Source: a bacterium
GTDB lineage: Bacteria; Planctomycetota; JAFGQW01
Length of the DNA: 64,000 nucleotides
Direction: 5' to 3'
Assembly: GCA_030426805.1 (NCBI GenBank)
Contig: JAUHXU010000002.1
Span: forward strand, 186,001-250,000
Part shown: in pieces, positions 17,420 to 25,518 of the stretch
How positions within the stretch are numbered: the stretch's first letter is position 1
Layout: every line of letters begins with the position of its first letter
Program-made: the position numbers and the translations under genes
The notes under the pieces: model-generated
What the model was told of the DNA's origin: nothing
Databases searched by the model: none
What the model saw: only the letters and a program-made list of their open reading frames with translations

Positions 17420-18913
17420 TCATCGCAACTGCCAGGTGACGAGATACGCCTCGTCTTTCGGGTCTTCGATCTCGAGCTGATAGCCAGCGACCGTAGCGCC
17501 GTGACGTGTCGTCACGATTGGCCTCGGGCGAGCCACAGCGGGGCTTGCGTTGCGACCATTGACGCCGTAGACACGGAATCCGAACACGCGGGGGAAAACG
17601 TGCTGCTCCCAAGTTATCTGGTAGCGAAGGTGCTTGACGCCCTGTGGGAAGAAACGAAGGTTGATGGAGTCCGAGTTCTCCGGGTCTGCGACGCATTGTG
17701 GCCAAGTGAAGGTCCATGTTACGTCGAGCTTCTCATCTGTGGCGACTGGCGCATCAAGTAGGAGGCGTGAGACCTTGGAGTATCCGTGACTGTCGTCCTC
17801 TGCGAAGATCTTGGTGGTCTTCCCGGTGGCGTTATCGACGGCGCACATATTCAAGCGATGCCAGGAGACGTTCTTCGAGGCGCCAGTTTGAATTTGAAGG
17901 TAGTCGGTGACGCCAGGCGCGACTCGACGGCCCACACGGCGGTAGGTCCCGTGGTAGTCACCGTTCTCGCTGATGTGAGCGTCGTAGGAGAGCTGATCGA
18001 ACCGATGCTGGTCGTCCACACACGACGGTATCGGATCGAGGTTCAGATTCACAAGAACCCAATCATGCTCGTGCTCTGGAATGCCGGGGAGAGGTCTCGT
18101 ATCGCCTCGTGCTGTTGCGCCTTCGTCCATCGTGACTGTCTCAGTACAGAGAAGTAGCAGGCGCTGTAGGTTTATATACCTTGGGTCTTCGCGAGTACTG
18201 GGCTTGCAGAGCTTCGTGTGATGCTCACTAAACTGGCTCACGAATCGGCTGTCAGGTATCAGGCTTGCGCTTGCGACGTCCACCCAGCGATCGATGGCGC
18301 TGTAGAGAAAGACCGGGCGCACGCGAGTCCAGGTGCCGAGCGCAGGTAGGGTGATGCGTAATCCCTCGCGGCCGAGCCTCTTGGCTAGCCACGTCACGAG
18401 CCGTTGTCGTTCACGTTGCCGGGCCAGAAGAAATCGAAGATCTGGTGAACAGATAGCCGCAAGTGTGGGCACGCGATCGGATCCCAAGAGCGGAGTCCCG
18501 TATGTCGCGAGCCCACGGACGCGTGCGAGCACGGCCTGAGCGTGTGGATCGTCACGTCCGAGACGTTCTAGTTGTCGCAGGGTGGCGATGCAGACGAGCC
18601 CCCCAAGAGAGTGACCGACGAGCACAATAGACTTGTATTGATCAGCGCGAAAACGCCGAAGATGATCTGCGAGTTCGCGCGCCCGGTCTCGGAAGCGCGG
18701 AAGGCGCGTAAAGGGAAGGCGAAGGAGCGAGAGTGTCGAAGACGGGAAACCGAACGCGCTGACGGACCAGCGGCTCAACTCAGGGTCAGAGTTGATGAGC
18801 TGCGGAAAGCTGCCCCAGGTCTTGACCGCGTGGCCGCGGAACCCGTGCACGAGGATCACAAGATGGTCTCCTCGCGCAAGCAGCGATGTGAACTCGTACC
18901 GGGAATTCGCCAT
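17420..18913 (-). CDS. Lipase-like alpha/beta hydrolase with C-terminal beta domain
   Basis: 497 residues from the ATG at 18913, chosen over the upstream start at 19027 because GGAG lies 8 bases before it. The N-terminal half is an alpha/beta hydrolase: oxyanion-hole VHGFRG, nucleophile elbow GHSLGG with Ser at about residue 102, and a SEHHTKLCKP segment that probably carries the catalytic His. The C-terminal 200 residues are beta-rich and lack a recognised family. Esterase, lipase or PGAP1-like activity is likely; the substrate is unknown. Lipases of this kind occur as effectors in defence islands, but a link is inference. Confidence 0.7.
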   Translation of the reverse strand: MANSRYEFTSLLARGDHLVILVHGFRGHAVKTWGSFPQLINSDPELSRWSVSAFGFPSSTLSLLRLPFTRLPRFRDRARELADHLRRFRADQYKSIVLVGHSLGGLVCIATLRQLERLGRDDPHAQAVLARVRGLATYGTPLLGSDRVPTLAAICSPDLRFLLARQRERQRLVTWLAKRLGREGLRITLPALGTWTRVRPVFLYSAIDRWVDVASASLIPDSRFVSQFSEHHTKLCKPSTREDPRYINLQRLLLLCTETVTMDEGATARGDTRPLPGIPEHEHDWVLVNLNLDPIPSCVDDQHRFDQLSYDAHISENGDYHGTYRRVGRRVAPGVTDYLQIQTGASKNVSWHRLNMCAVDNATGKTTKIFAEDDSHGYSKVSRLLLDAPVATDEKLDVTWTFTWPQCVADPENSDSINLRFFPQGVKHLRYQITWEQHVFPRVFGFRVYGVNGRNASPAVARPRPIVTTRHGATVAGYQLEIEDPKDEAYLVTWQLR

Positions 18914-18984
18914 GCCGCGTTCTCCGTAAGACCCTCTGCGCGAACGGCCCAGGTGGCGGAAGGCTTCCCCGGTTCTCGCGCTGA

Positions 18985-20667
18985 CTACCTTACGCTCTTC
19001 GCGCAGCGAAAGCCTGTCATCTCCCACTGCTCTTCTTGGTTGTCAGCAGCTCGGTTCTGAGCGCGCGCGTGATCGGCTGGGTTGTTGTAGGAGCCGCCGC
19101 GTCGGACGCGGAGACGCTCTGTGTCGTTGGTCCCGTTCCACGTGCCGGCGATGGAGTTGGGGTAGGGCTCGTACGCTCCGTTTACCCATTCCCACACGTT
19201 TCCGTGCATGTGGATCGCGCCATAAGGGGTCGCAACCGGGTGCGCCTGAGTGCCGAGAAGGACGGTAGTCGTGACTGGTAGCGGGTGCTCGAAGTCTCTC
19301 GGAGCCGCCACGTCCGTAGAGTAGAAGACGCGTTCGATCGCTGAGCGCAGCGAAGCGGGAAGTGCGCGCCGCGCCGCCTGAGTCTTGGCTCCATTGAGTC
19401 GATCGATAACGACGTGGTTCGCGACGCTGTCGGAGTCGGTGTGCATGCCCCACGGCCAGACGAGCCCCCGTGGGCCCGCAGCCGCCTTCTCCCACTCGAT
19501 CTCCGTGGGGAGTCGTCTGCCGACGCTGCGGGCGTACTCGTTCGCACCGGCCCACGAGGCGCGGTGCACGGGCATGTTGTGCATGGCGAAAACCGGCGCA
19601 GCCTCAGAGCTTGTCGCCTCGAGGGCGCGGCCAGGAAGCTGTGACAGGAACGACCCGACGGGAACCTCGGTTCGGTCGATATAGAACGTGTCTACGTAGC
19701 GGATATGACGCGGTGTTTCGTCGAGCTGGAAGTGGTTACTCCCGGCGATGAAGTCTCCCGCAGGCACGACGACCATGTCGGTAGGGCGTCCGCCACTGGG
19801 CGCGAGATGAAACGTCAGCTCGCGATCGTGGTAGGTCTCGTAGTAGTCGTTCGAGTTCTTCGGCAGGATGAAGATGTATGAGTGCTCGGTGAGCGCGTCG
19901 AAGCCGGTAGCCGCGGCAGACACGCGGTAGCACCCATACCGAAGCGGCGAGGAGAATGGGGCGCGCAGCTCGATGGTCTCCAGCGCACGTTCCTCCACGC
20001 GACCCTGCTCGTCGGGCAGGAACGAGCAAAACGCAATGCGCTCGAGCGTGACGACGGCGTCTGCGGGGAGCCCGTTGAGAGTGAGCTTCCCGTGGGTGCC
20101 GGTTTGAGCGATCTGTGTCTCCGGGATACTCGAGAAGAGGCCGCGAGCGTCGCTTTCGGCGGAGTCGAGAATCTCGAACGCCACGCGCACACGACCCGTC
20201 TCAAGGTGCTCGACGGCACGCACGAACTTCTCCCGAAGCTGGGCAAGCGCTACGCTCTTCGCCGAGACGAGCTCGGTACGGGCAGCACGTGCATCCGTGA
20301 TGGTTGATACCACTACCGCAGTCACCAGCACAGCGGCAGGAGGAAAGGCACACAGGGCGAGCTTGCCGAACAGAGTCCTCCAGATCAGGGTGAACACGCC
20401 GTGCTCGTCGGGCGGATCTTCCTGAACCTGGCGAAGGAATGCGGTCTCAAGCGCCGTGTCGACGCACGCCTGGATCTGCTCCGGGGGCGAACTTAGCTCA
20501 GGCCGGATGTCGTGGAGGAGTCCGCGAACGCGCCGCGCCTCGCTGACGACCTTCTGGCACTGCTCACAGCCGTGCAGATGCGCCTCGAATGCCGACCGCT
20601 CATCCTGGTCCAGCTCGTTGTCGAGGTATTCGAAGCTTCGTGCTTCGGTCCAGCTGCAACTTCTCAT
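18985..20667 (-). CDS. Membrane anti-sigma factor fused to FGE/SUMF1-like domain
   Basis: 560 residues from the ATG at 20667, which overlaps the sigma factor stop (ATGA); the longer upstream frame is a shadow of the sigma gene. The order is a zinc-binding anti-sigma motif HLHGCEQC near residues 32-39, a transmembrane helix (about residues 105-128), a beta-rich region, then an FGE-sulfatase (SUMF1-like) domain. That domain opens with MVVVPAGDF and continues through RRLPTEIEWEKAA, HGNVWEWV and RRGGSYNN. The FGE domain would be outside the membrane and may bind a ligand. The chromosomal kinase at 31144 ends in the same kind of domain. Likely role: sensing a signal and releasing the partner sigma factor. 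Confidence 0.85.
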   Translation of the reverse strand: MRSCSWTEARSFEYLDNELDQDERSAFEAHLHGCEQCQKVVSEARRVRGLLHDIRPELSSPPEQIQACVDTALETAFLRQVQEDPPDEHGVFTLIWRTLFGKLALCAFPPAAVLVTAVVVSTITDARAARTELVSAKSVALAQLREKFVRAVEHLETGRVRVAFEILDSAESDARGLFSSIPETQIAQTGTHGKLTLNGLPADAVVTLERIAFCSFLPDEQGRVEERALETIELRAPFSSPLRYGCYRVSAAATGFDALTEHSYIFILPKNSNDYYETYHDRELTFHLAPSGGRPTDMVVVPAGDFIAGSNHFQLDETPRHIRYVDTFYIDRTEVPVGSFLSQLPGRALEATSSEAAPVFAMHNMPVHRASWAGANEYARSVGRRLPTEIEWEKAAAGPRGLVWPWGMHTDSDSVANHVVIDRLNGAKTQAARRALPASLRSAIERVFYSTDVAAPRDFEHPLPVTTTVLLGTQAHPVATPYGAIHMHGNVWEWVNGAYEPYPNSIAGTWNGTNDTERLRVRRGGSYNNPADHARAQNRAADNQEEQWEMTGFRCAKSVR

Positions 20668-21233
20668 GAATCTGATTCCCCAAGTTCGTGCATCGCGAGC
20701 CTCGCCGCTCGCTCCGCCGCCTCGACCAGCGCCTGGGCGGCCTCTTTTGACACCTCGAAGACGCACCCGATCTCGCGATATGACATCGGACCATCCTGAC
20801 CGACGCCGTGGCGAAGCAAGAGCACCTCGGCGTGTCTTGGCCCGAGCCGCTCCAGCAGGACACCGATCAAGTCCTGCCGATCGTGGGCCTCCGTCGCGCT
20901 CGCACCGGAACTGGGGCATACCGGATCCGCTGCGAGCGTCTCGACGCGGATCCGGCCCGCAGTCTTGCGGCCGTGCTCATTGCACGCGTTTCGCGCGATG
21001 CCACGAGCCCACGCGAGAACCTTCTTTGGGTCCCGAAGACCATCCCGGAGATTCTGGGCGACGCTCAGGAGCGACTCCTGAGTCAAGTCCTCGACAAGCT
21101 GATGGTGACGCGGAGTCGGGAACCGCGACCAGCACTTGGCTCGCACCACGCGATCGAGGGCCGTGATGATCTCGTTCAGGAGATCGCGATCACCGGACTC
21201 GCGAAAGCGCGCAACCAGGTCAGAAATCGACAT
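20664..21233 (-). CDS. ECF-type RNA polymerase sigma factor
   Basis: 189 residues from the ATG at 21233 (a longer start at 21266 exists; GGTGG precedes the chosen one). Region 2 includes VEDLTQESLLSVAQNL and VLAWARGIARNACNEH. Region 4 carries LGPRHAEVLLLRHGVG followed by the MSYREIGCVFEVSKEAAQALVEAAERA helix-turn-helix. The last codon overlaps the anti-sigma start. The pair probably controls genes of the island, possibly the JAMM/Ubl module that begins just upstream; target promoters cannot be assigned by eye. Confidence 0.85.
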   Translation of the reverse strand: MSISDLVARFRESGDRDLLNEIITALDRVVRAKCWSRFPTPRHHQLVEDLTQESLLSVAQNLRDGLRDPKKVLAWARGIARNACNEHGRKTAGRIRVETLAADPVCPSSGASATEAHDRQDLIGVLLERLGPRHAEVLLLRHGVGQDGPMSYREIGCVFEVSKEAAQALVEAAERAARLAMHELGESDS

Positions 21234-21357
21234 TGCGTCCACCCCGTCCAACCGGAACTGTAGCAATCGGTGCGGTGACGTAGAGGGCGTGATCAGGGCG
21301 CGTGGCGCGACTTTCCAAGAAAACCTACGGGAGATCAGCCTGGGGGACCGAGCGCGA

Positions 21358-22035
21358 TTACATGGGTGGGGTAACCGAGGTGCGATAGCTGAAAGCGCGG
21401 AGAAAGGACGGATCCCCGAGGATCGCGTAATGGTGCTGACTTAGGTCGAACGAGAGGAGTCCTGACCGAACGGCTCCGGGAATCGCGAGGCTCTTTACCC
21501 AGTCGTCCTGTGAGTCCCTCCAGTGCAGCTCGGCCTCACAGGCGTCGGCCAACTCGTCGATCGCGCGATACGGAGCGGTGCCGTGACAAAGCGAGGCTTC
21601 GCGCGCGCGTTGTAGAAACACGACGTAGCCACGGCTGCCGTCGGTCGCCCCAACCCCGAGGATTGGGCGCAGGTTGTCAGACGGGAACGGACTGTCCAGC
21701 GCGCCGCAGTCCTCAGCTGAGATGTCGAGCGGTTGCTCGAGCGTCGCTGGATGGAAATGGACCGTCATCAGCTCGTAGCCGTGCGCTGACGGGCGCTCGA
21801 GGTTCTCGCGTGCCCACGTCGCGTAGCTTGGCTGCACGATCGAATCGGGCGCGCCTTTCATAAGGCCGGAGTGCACGATCTCGCCAGACTCCAGGTCCTG
21901 GTAGACCGTGAACCCACTCTCGTAGCCCGTGCGTGCCGTGTGTCGCGCAGCCTTCGCTAGGTTGGCCCGAAACGGCTCCGATTGCACCAGTTGAACGAGA
22001 TCCTCTCCGCGGACCTCGAGTTCGTCTCCCTTCAT
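21358..22035 (-). CDS. JAMM/MPN-type metallopeptidase-like protein (divergent from Ubl operon)
   Basis: 225 residues from the ATG at 22035; upstream residues of the longer frame are antisense shadow. A JAMM pattern is present: E39 (YESGFTVYQD), H93-x-H95 (TVHFHP), S106 and D109 (DISAED). The spacing between the His pair and the Ser is longer than in classical JAMM proteins, so activity is plausible but not certain. Families with this motif remove ubiquitin-like modifiers or process their precursors. It faces away from the Ubl operon that starts at 22267, sharing a 231-base region likely to hold both promoters. Confidence 0.65.
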   Translation of the reverse strand: MKGDELEVRGEDLVQLVQSEPFRANLAKAARHTARTGYESGFTVYQDLESGEIVHSGLMKGAPDSIVQPSYATWARENLERPSAHGYELMTVHFHPATLEQPLDISAEDCGALDSPFPSDNLRPILGVGATDGSRGYVVFLQRAREASLCHGTAPYRAIDELADACEAELHWRDSQDDWVKSLAIPGAVRSGLLSFDLSQHHYAILGDPSFLRAFSYRTSVTPPM

Positions 22036-22266
22036 TGTTGTGAGTGTGAGTGAGCGTCCGTGTTCGCCCGGGTTCTTAAGTGTTTCGGTCTGGAGCTGTG
22101 GGCGCAAGCAGCGGCGCCCGTCGCGATCCAACCCGACTCGACGGCTGCTCATTCGCGCGATTCGAGAAAGCGGCGACAGCGCCTGGTCAACAGACCACTT
22201 GGCTTGCGCGCCCGATCGCAGTGAACGGGCGGCGACGACCGAACCGACGCACCGGAGGCACGCACG

Positions 22267-22644
22267 ATGGCGAGGAACGACCTGAGTCGAGAGGCTCGAA
22301 CCCGTGAGGGCATCGTAACGGGGAGAATCATCGGAGAGGTTCTGGGACGGCTCCACGGCGCGGAGTCCGACCCCTTCTGGGAAGAGTGTCAGGAGCGCGA
22401 GCCCGCGTTCGTGGAAGCCGTCTATGAGAACGCGCGGCGCGCGCGCGGATCGATCGCCGCCCTCGTTGTGGCAGGACTCGAGGAGGACCCTATCGAGATG
22501 GTGCGGCAGCTGCACCACGCGACGCTCAACGAGACGCTTCGCGCCGCCGCGCTCGGTGCGGCGCTCATGGCGGAGGCACACCGCGCGCAGCACATCGAGG
22601 AGTTGTCACGGACGATTCAGGCGCCCGAGTCCGATGCCGCGTGA
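22267..22644 (+). CDS. Helical hypothetical protein, first gene of Ubl operon
   Basis: 125 residues, GGAGG ribosome-binding site 5 bases before the ATG. Predicted all-helical and acidic/basic alternating (GRIIGEVLGRLHG, EEDPIEMVRQLHHATL, AAALGAALMAEAHRAQHIEEL). No enzymatic motif or membrane segment. It overlaps the next small gene by 11 bases and begins the run of same-strand genes leading into the ubiquitin-like protein. Possible adaptor or conjugation target; no family recognised. Confidence 0.65.
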   Translation: MARNDLSREARTREGIVTGRIIGEVLGRLHGAESDPFWEECQEREPAFVEAVYENARRARGSIAALVVAGLEEDPIEMVRQLHHATLNETLRAAALGAALMAEAHRAQHIEELSRTIQAPESDAA

Positions 22645-22786
22645 GTCGTCAACGCGGTCGCGCGATTCCGCTCGCTCGCGAGGCGAACGGGTCGCGCGGC
22701 GTCCCAATCCACAGCTGAAGAACCGCAAGCTCTACGACAGTCCCGTGTGGGCGTGGCTGATGCGCAGGTTCACGAAGGTTCAGTAG
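22634..22786 (+). CDS. Small basic protein in Ubl operon
   Basis: 50 residues, very Arg/Ser-rich in the first half and ending LYDSPVWAWLMRRFTKVQ, a plausible amphipathic membrane-associated helix. It overlaps the end of the preceding gene in another frame. A short basic frame can arise by chance in GC-rich DNA, so this is a moderate call supported mainly by operon position and the non-random C-terminus. Confidence 0.4.
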   Translation: MPRESSTRSRDSARSRGERVARRPNPQLKNRKLYDSPVWAWLMRRFTKVQ

Positions 22787-22856
22787 TCGGAGTCACGTGC
22801 GTGTGGCGACGAGTCAGGTTCTTGTTTCGGGCCAGTGGCCCAGAGAGTGAACAATC

Positions 22857-23114
22857 ATGAAGAGCATTTCCATCATCGTTCCCGGCGCCAAGCAGGGCGA
22901 TGCGGTGAACATCAAGGACGTGTCGATCGGCCCCGGCGCAACGGTCGCCGATGTTACGCAGCAAGCGGGGCTCAAGGACTTCGTCCTGCGCAGGCAGGAC
23001 GGCCAGATGCTGGCTCCCGGCGTGGATCTGCACGGCGCTGTGGAGGAGGGGCAAAAGCTGTTCGCAGCACCGCACGCGCGTGTCGCGGGCGGCGCCGAAG
23101 TGAGAGCTGCGTGA
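22857..23114 (+). CDS. Ubiquitin-like modifier precursor ending in GG plus six residues
   Basis: 85 residues. The pattern is that of a beta-grasp ubiquitin-like protein: strand 1 (KSISIIVPG), strand 2 (NIKDVSIGPGA), a helix beginning TVADVTQQAG, then FVLRRQDGQML and an acidic turn before the last strand (KLFAAPHARV). It ends in a diglycine at residues 78-79 followed by AEVRAA. Exposing the GG would require removal of the six-residue tail, a job for the JAMM peptidase two genes downstream. The mature modifier would then be adenylated by the E1-like protein at 24389. The stop overlaps the GTG of the next gene. Confidence 0.8.
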   Translation: MKSISIIVPGAKQGDAVNIKDVSIGPGATVADVTQQAGLKDFVLRRQDGQMLAPGVDLHGAVEEGQKLFAAPHARVAGGAEVRAA

Positions 23115-23692
23115 CCGAGGTCATCGGCCTGGTCGTCGCTCTTGCGGTCGCGTGCACGCTGGCGCTTCGCCAACGCGGTCACGCGCCGGAGGAGCGGGAG
23201 CGCCCCGTCCAACAGGCCCGGCCGAAGCGAACCAGGACCCGAGGCGAGAATCGAGCGGGTTCGCAGCCCGTGCGGATCCCGCCCAGGGTTCTGGTCGTCT
23301 CCGAGCACGAGGTTGCTGCCGATCACGTCCTCGGCCTCGAGGAGCTTCCACCGCTGTGCGTGGAGCGGGAAACCCTCATCGTCGACGGGACGAATCCCTA
23401 CTGGGTCCAGCGTGGATGGCAGAGAACCGCGCGCGGGTACTCCGGGTCCTTTCGCGCTGGGGATCGATCCTGGCGTGGAGAGATTCTGTGTCGGCGAGGC
23501 TCCGTGGACTGCTTCATTTTTGAGCCGCCGCGAAGAATCGCCGAGCACATCTGCTTCATCGAGAAGGGCAACGGCAGGTTCTTCGTCCACTTCCACCGCA
23601 AGCCGCGATCGGTGTGCGAGGGCATCCACAACGTCGAGCTCGAGGTGGCCCGCATCCTCGGCGTGTCAGCTGCAAGCCCCGTGGCCACGTAA
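23111..23692 (+). CDS. Membrane-anchored Ubl-operon protein, candidate E2-like
   Basis: 193 residues from a GTG overlapping the Ubl stop. An N-terminal transmembrane helix (about residues 3-20, VIGLVVALAVACTLAL) is followed by a basic linker and a globular domain of about 140 residues. The domain contains YSGSF, WRGEILCRRG, FIFEPPRRI, EHICFIEKG and GRFFVHFHRKP. Its place between Ubl and JAMM/E1 genes is that of an E2 conjugating enzyme, and WxG/YxG plus a PP turn are E2-like. I cannot align a clear catalytic Cys, so E2 identity is only a hypothesis. If correct, conjugation would occur at the membrane. Confidence 0.6.
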   Translation: MTEVIGLVVALAVACTLALRQRGHAPEERERPVQQARPKRTRTRGENRAGSQPVRIPPRVLVVSEHEVAADHVLGLEELPPLCVERETLIVDGTNPYWVQRGWQRTARGYSGSFRAGDRSWRGEILCRRGSVDCFIFEPPRRIAEHICFIEKGNGRFFVHFHRKPRSVCEGIHNVELEVARILGVSAASPVAT

Positions 23693-23703
23693 GGAGTGTT
23701 GCC

Positions 23704-24489
23704 GTGCTCAGGAGACGCAAGAACAGCGAGGCGATGCTGCTCGGTGGCATCCTCGATCAGATCGCGCGATCGAAGCGGACGAGAGTCACGCAAGTGATGC
23801 GCGCGCTTCGGAAGCGAAAGGCCGGGGCAGCTCGATACCGTCTCAACCAGATGCAGCGCATCGCACACCTGGAGGAACTGATCCTCGAGCACGCGATTGG
23901 AGGACTGCCAGCAAGGCAGGCGGTGCCGCGATCGCTTCCAACACCAGCTGAAGGCACCGAGGTCGAGCCCCTGCGGTACTCGGTCAACTACCTGGCGTTG
24001 GCGTCGTGGGCTGCGGCAGCCACTCAGGGCACCACAGAGCATCTGTTTGCCATCACTGGCTCCCGACTTGACGGTGGCGTACTGACGCTCGGTCACGCGA
24101 TCAAGGTTCAGGCAGACGAAGCGACCCGCACGTCCGTGGTGGCGAACGACGCGGCATTCTTCAAGCTGCTGCTTGCGCTCAATGACGCCGACTTGTCGCT
24201 TCACGCACTGCTGCACAGCCACCGATTCGATGGCGTTCCGCGGCCGTCTGGTGTTGACCTGCAGATGCAGGAGTGGCTTCGCGCCGGAGGCTATCCGGCC
24301 ATCCAGGCGATCGTCAGTGAAGACGGCTACGTTCACTTCTTCGGAGACTCGCGAGGCTTCGAGGTTTCTGTTCACGGAGGAGGCGACCATGTCCAGCGAA
24401 TCGACTCAAGCACCTTTCGCATCGACGTCGCGAGTGCGTCGAGAACGCTTCTTGACGCGGGGGCTCCCGGAGGAGTTGCTGCAGTCTGA
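23704..24489 (+). CDS. JAMM/MPN metallopeptidase (predicted Ubl-processing enzyme)
   Basis: 261 residues from a GTG with AAGGAG 7 bases upstream. The first 70 residues are basic helices. The MPN domain follows with E112 (TTEHLFAITG), H171-S-H173 (LLHSHRF), S182 and D185, the full JAMM zinc set. Family members cleave after ubiquitin-like diglycines. Its likely jobs are to trim the six-residue tail of the Ubl precursor and to remove the modifier from targets. The gene overlaps the E1 gene by 101 bases in a different frame, so the C-terminus shared with that overlap should be checked. Confidence 0.82.
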   Translation: MLRRRKNSEAMLLGGILDQIARSKRTRVTQVMRALRKRKAGAARYRLNQMQRIAHLEELILEHAIGGLPARQAVPRSLPTPAEGTEVEPLRYSVNYLALASWAAAATQGTTEHLFAITGSRLDGGVLTLGHAIKVQADEATRTSVVANDAAFFKLLLALNDADLSLHALLHSHRFDGVPRPSGVDLQMQEWLRAGGYPAIQAIVSEDGYVHFFGDSRGFEVSVHGGGDHVQRIDSSTFRIDVASASRTLLDAGAPGGVAAV

Positions 24490-25216
24490 GGAGGTTCACG
24501 ATCGTGCGAACAGCGTGCCTGGCTACGATCATGACGTGCAGCGCAGCGCGACGATCGCAATTGTTGGCGCCGGCGGCGTTGGGTGTGAGGTAGCGGAAGC
24601 GCAGGTGCGAAAGGGCAGTGGCCGAATCGCGCTCTTTGATCACGATGCCTTCGAGGTGTCGAATCTGCATCGCATGAAGGCCTCGGCCGCGCACCTGGGT
24701 TTGAACAAAGCGGTGGGGCTCGCGGGCGTGCTCGCCGATGCTGCTCCCTACGAGACTGAGATCGTTGCGCACGGGTGCACGATTGAGGAAGCCGTGGAGC
24801 GAGGCCTCGCGATTGAGGAGTGTGCTGCGGTTGCCGCGCTTGTCGACAGCGAGATGACCCGGGTCTTTCTGGGCCGGCTGTGTAGGCGCAAGGGAATACC
24901 GGTTGTCTTCGCCGCGATCTCGCGAGACTCGCACTTCTGCTACGCGTTCGTTCAGACGAGCGCGCCTGGGGAGCCGTGCTACGAGTGCTTGTTTCCGGAG
25001 GCGGCCGAGGACACGGAGCGCTCACCGTGCCCGGCGGGCTCGACGATTGATGCGCCCAAGATCCTCGGTGGACTTGTCGGCTTCGCGCTGGACTCGCTCG
25101 TCATGCCGCGCCGGCGCTTGTGGAATCTGTTTGAAGTCAGCCTGACGGGCGACTTTGCCGGTGGACCGCGAGTGATCGAGCGGCGAGCGGATTGCTCGTG
25201 CGCGAAGGACTCGTAG
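24389..25216 (+). CDS. E1/ThiF-like adenylating enzyme for the Ubl protein
   Basis: 275 residues from the ATG at 24389 with GGAGG upstream. The Rossmann nucleotide loop GAGGVG is at 60-65, the ThiF/E1 motif DHDAFEVSNLHRMKAS at 84-99, a zinc CxxC (C197, C200 in PCYECLFPE), a candidate catalytic Cys C214 (SPCPAGS), and the second zinc pair C269/C271 near the end. E1-like proteins adenylate the C-terminal Gly of a Ubl and pass it on as a thioester. The whole JAMM-E1 stretch is free of stops, and the E1 start lies inside the JAMM gene, consistent with translational coupling. Confidence 0.9.
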   Translation: MSSESTQAPFASTSRVRRERFLTRGLPEELLQSEEVHDRANSVPGYDHDVQRSATIAIVGAGGVGCEVAEAQVRKGSGRIALFDHDAFEVSNLHRMKASAAHLGLNKAVGLAGVLADAAPYETEIVAHGCTIEEAVERGLAIEECAAVAALVDSEMTRVFLGRLCRRKGIPVVFAAISRDSHFCYAFVQTSAPGEPCYECLFPEAAEDTERSPCPAGSTIDAPKILGGLVGFALDSLVMPRRRLWNLFEVSLTGDFAGGPRVIERRADCSCAKDS

Positions 25217-25232
25217 GAAGGTGGTGAGACTC

Positions 25233-25487
25233 ATGGCTCCGACACCCATTGAGCCGCTGCACGACTACGGCCGCGTTGACGTTCCGCAGATGGTCCATGT
25301 GCCTGCGCCGCCGGCGCGGCCACTGCAGCGAATGCGCGCGGGGTTCGTGGAGGCTCACGCGCTTGTGCGGTTTCTCATCGGGCTGGTGATCTTGTGCGTG
25401 CTCTTGATTGTGAGCGTGGTGTCGCTGTATGGCGCGTGGAAGGGTGCCTGGTGGCTCAAGGACGTGATCGACTCCGCCGTGAAGTAG
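25233..25487 (+). CDS. Small single-pass membrane protein of Ubl operon
   Basis: 84 residues from the ATG at 25233 (GTG at 25221 possible). A Pro-rich hydrophilic N-terminus (VHVPAPPARPLQRM) precedes one strong transmembrane helix (FLIGLVILCVLLIVSVVSLYG) and a short amphipathic tail. With the membrane-anchored protein at 23111 it suggests that the system works at the inner membrane. No family recognised. Confidence 0.65.
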   Translation: MAPTPIEPLHDYGRVDVPQMVHVPAPPARPLQRMRAGFVEAHALVRFLIGLVILCVLLIVSVVSLYGAWKGAWWLKDVIDSAVK

Positions 25488-25518
25488 GGCGGTGCGTTCG
25501 CGAGGGAAGGAAAGCGAG

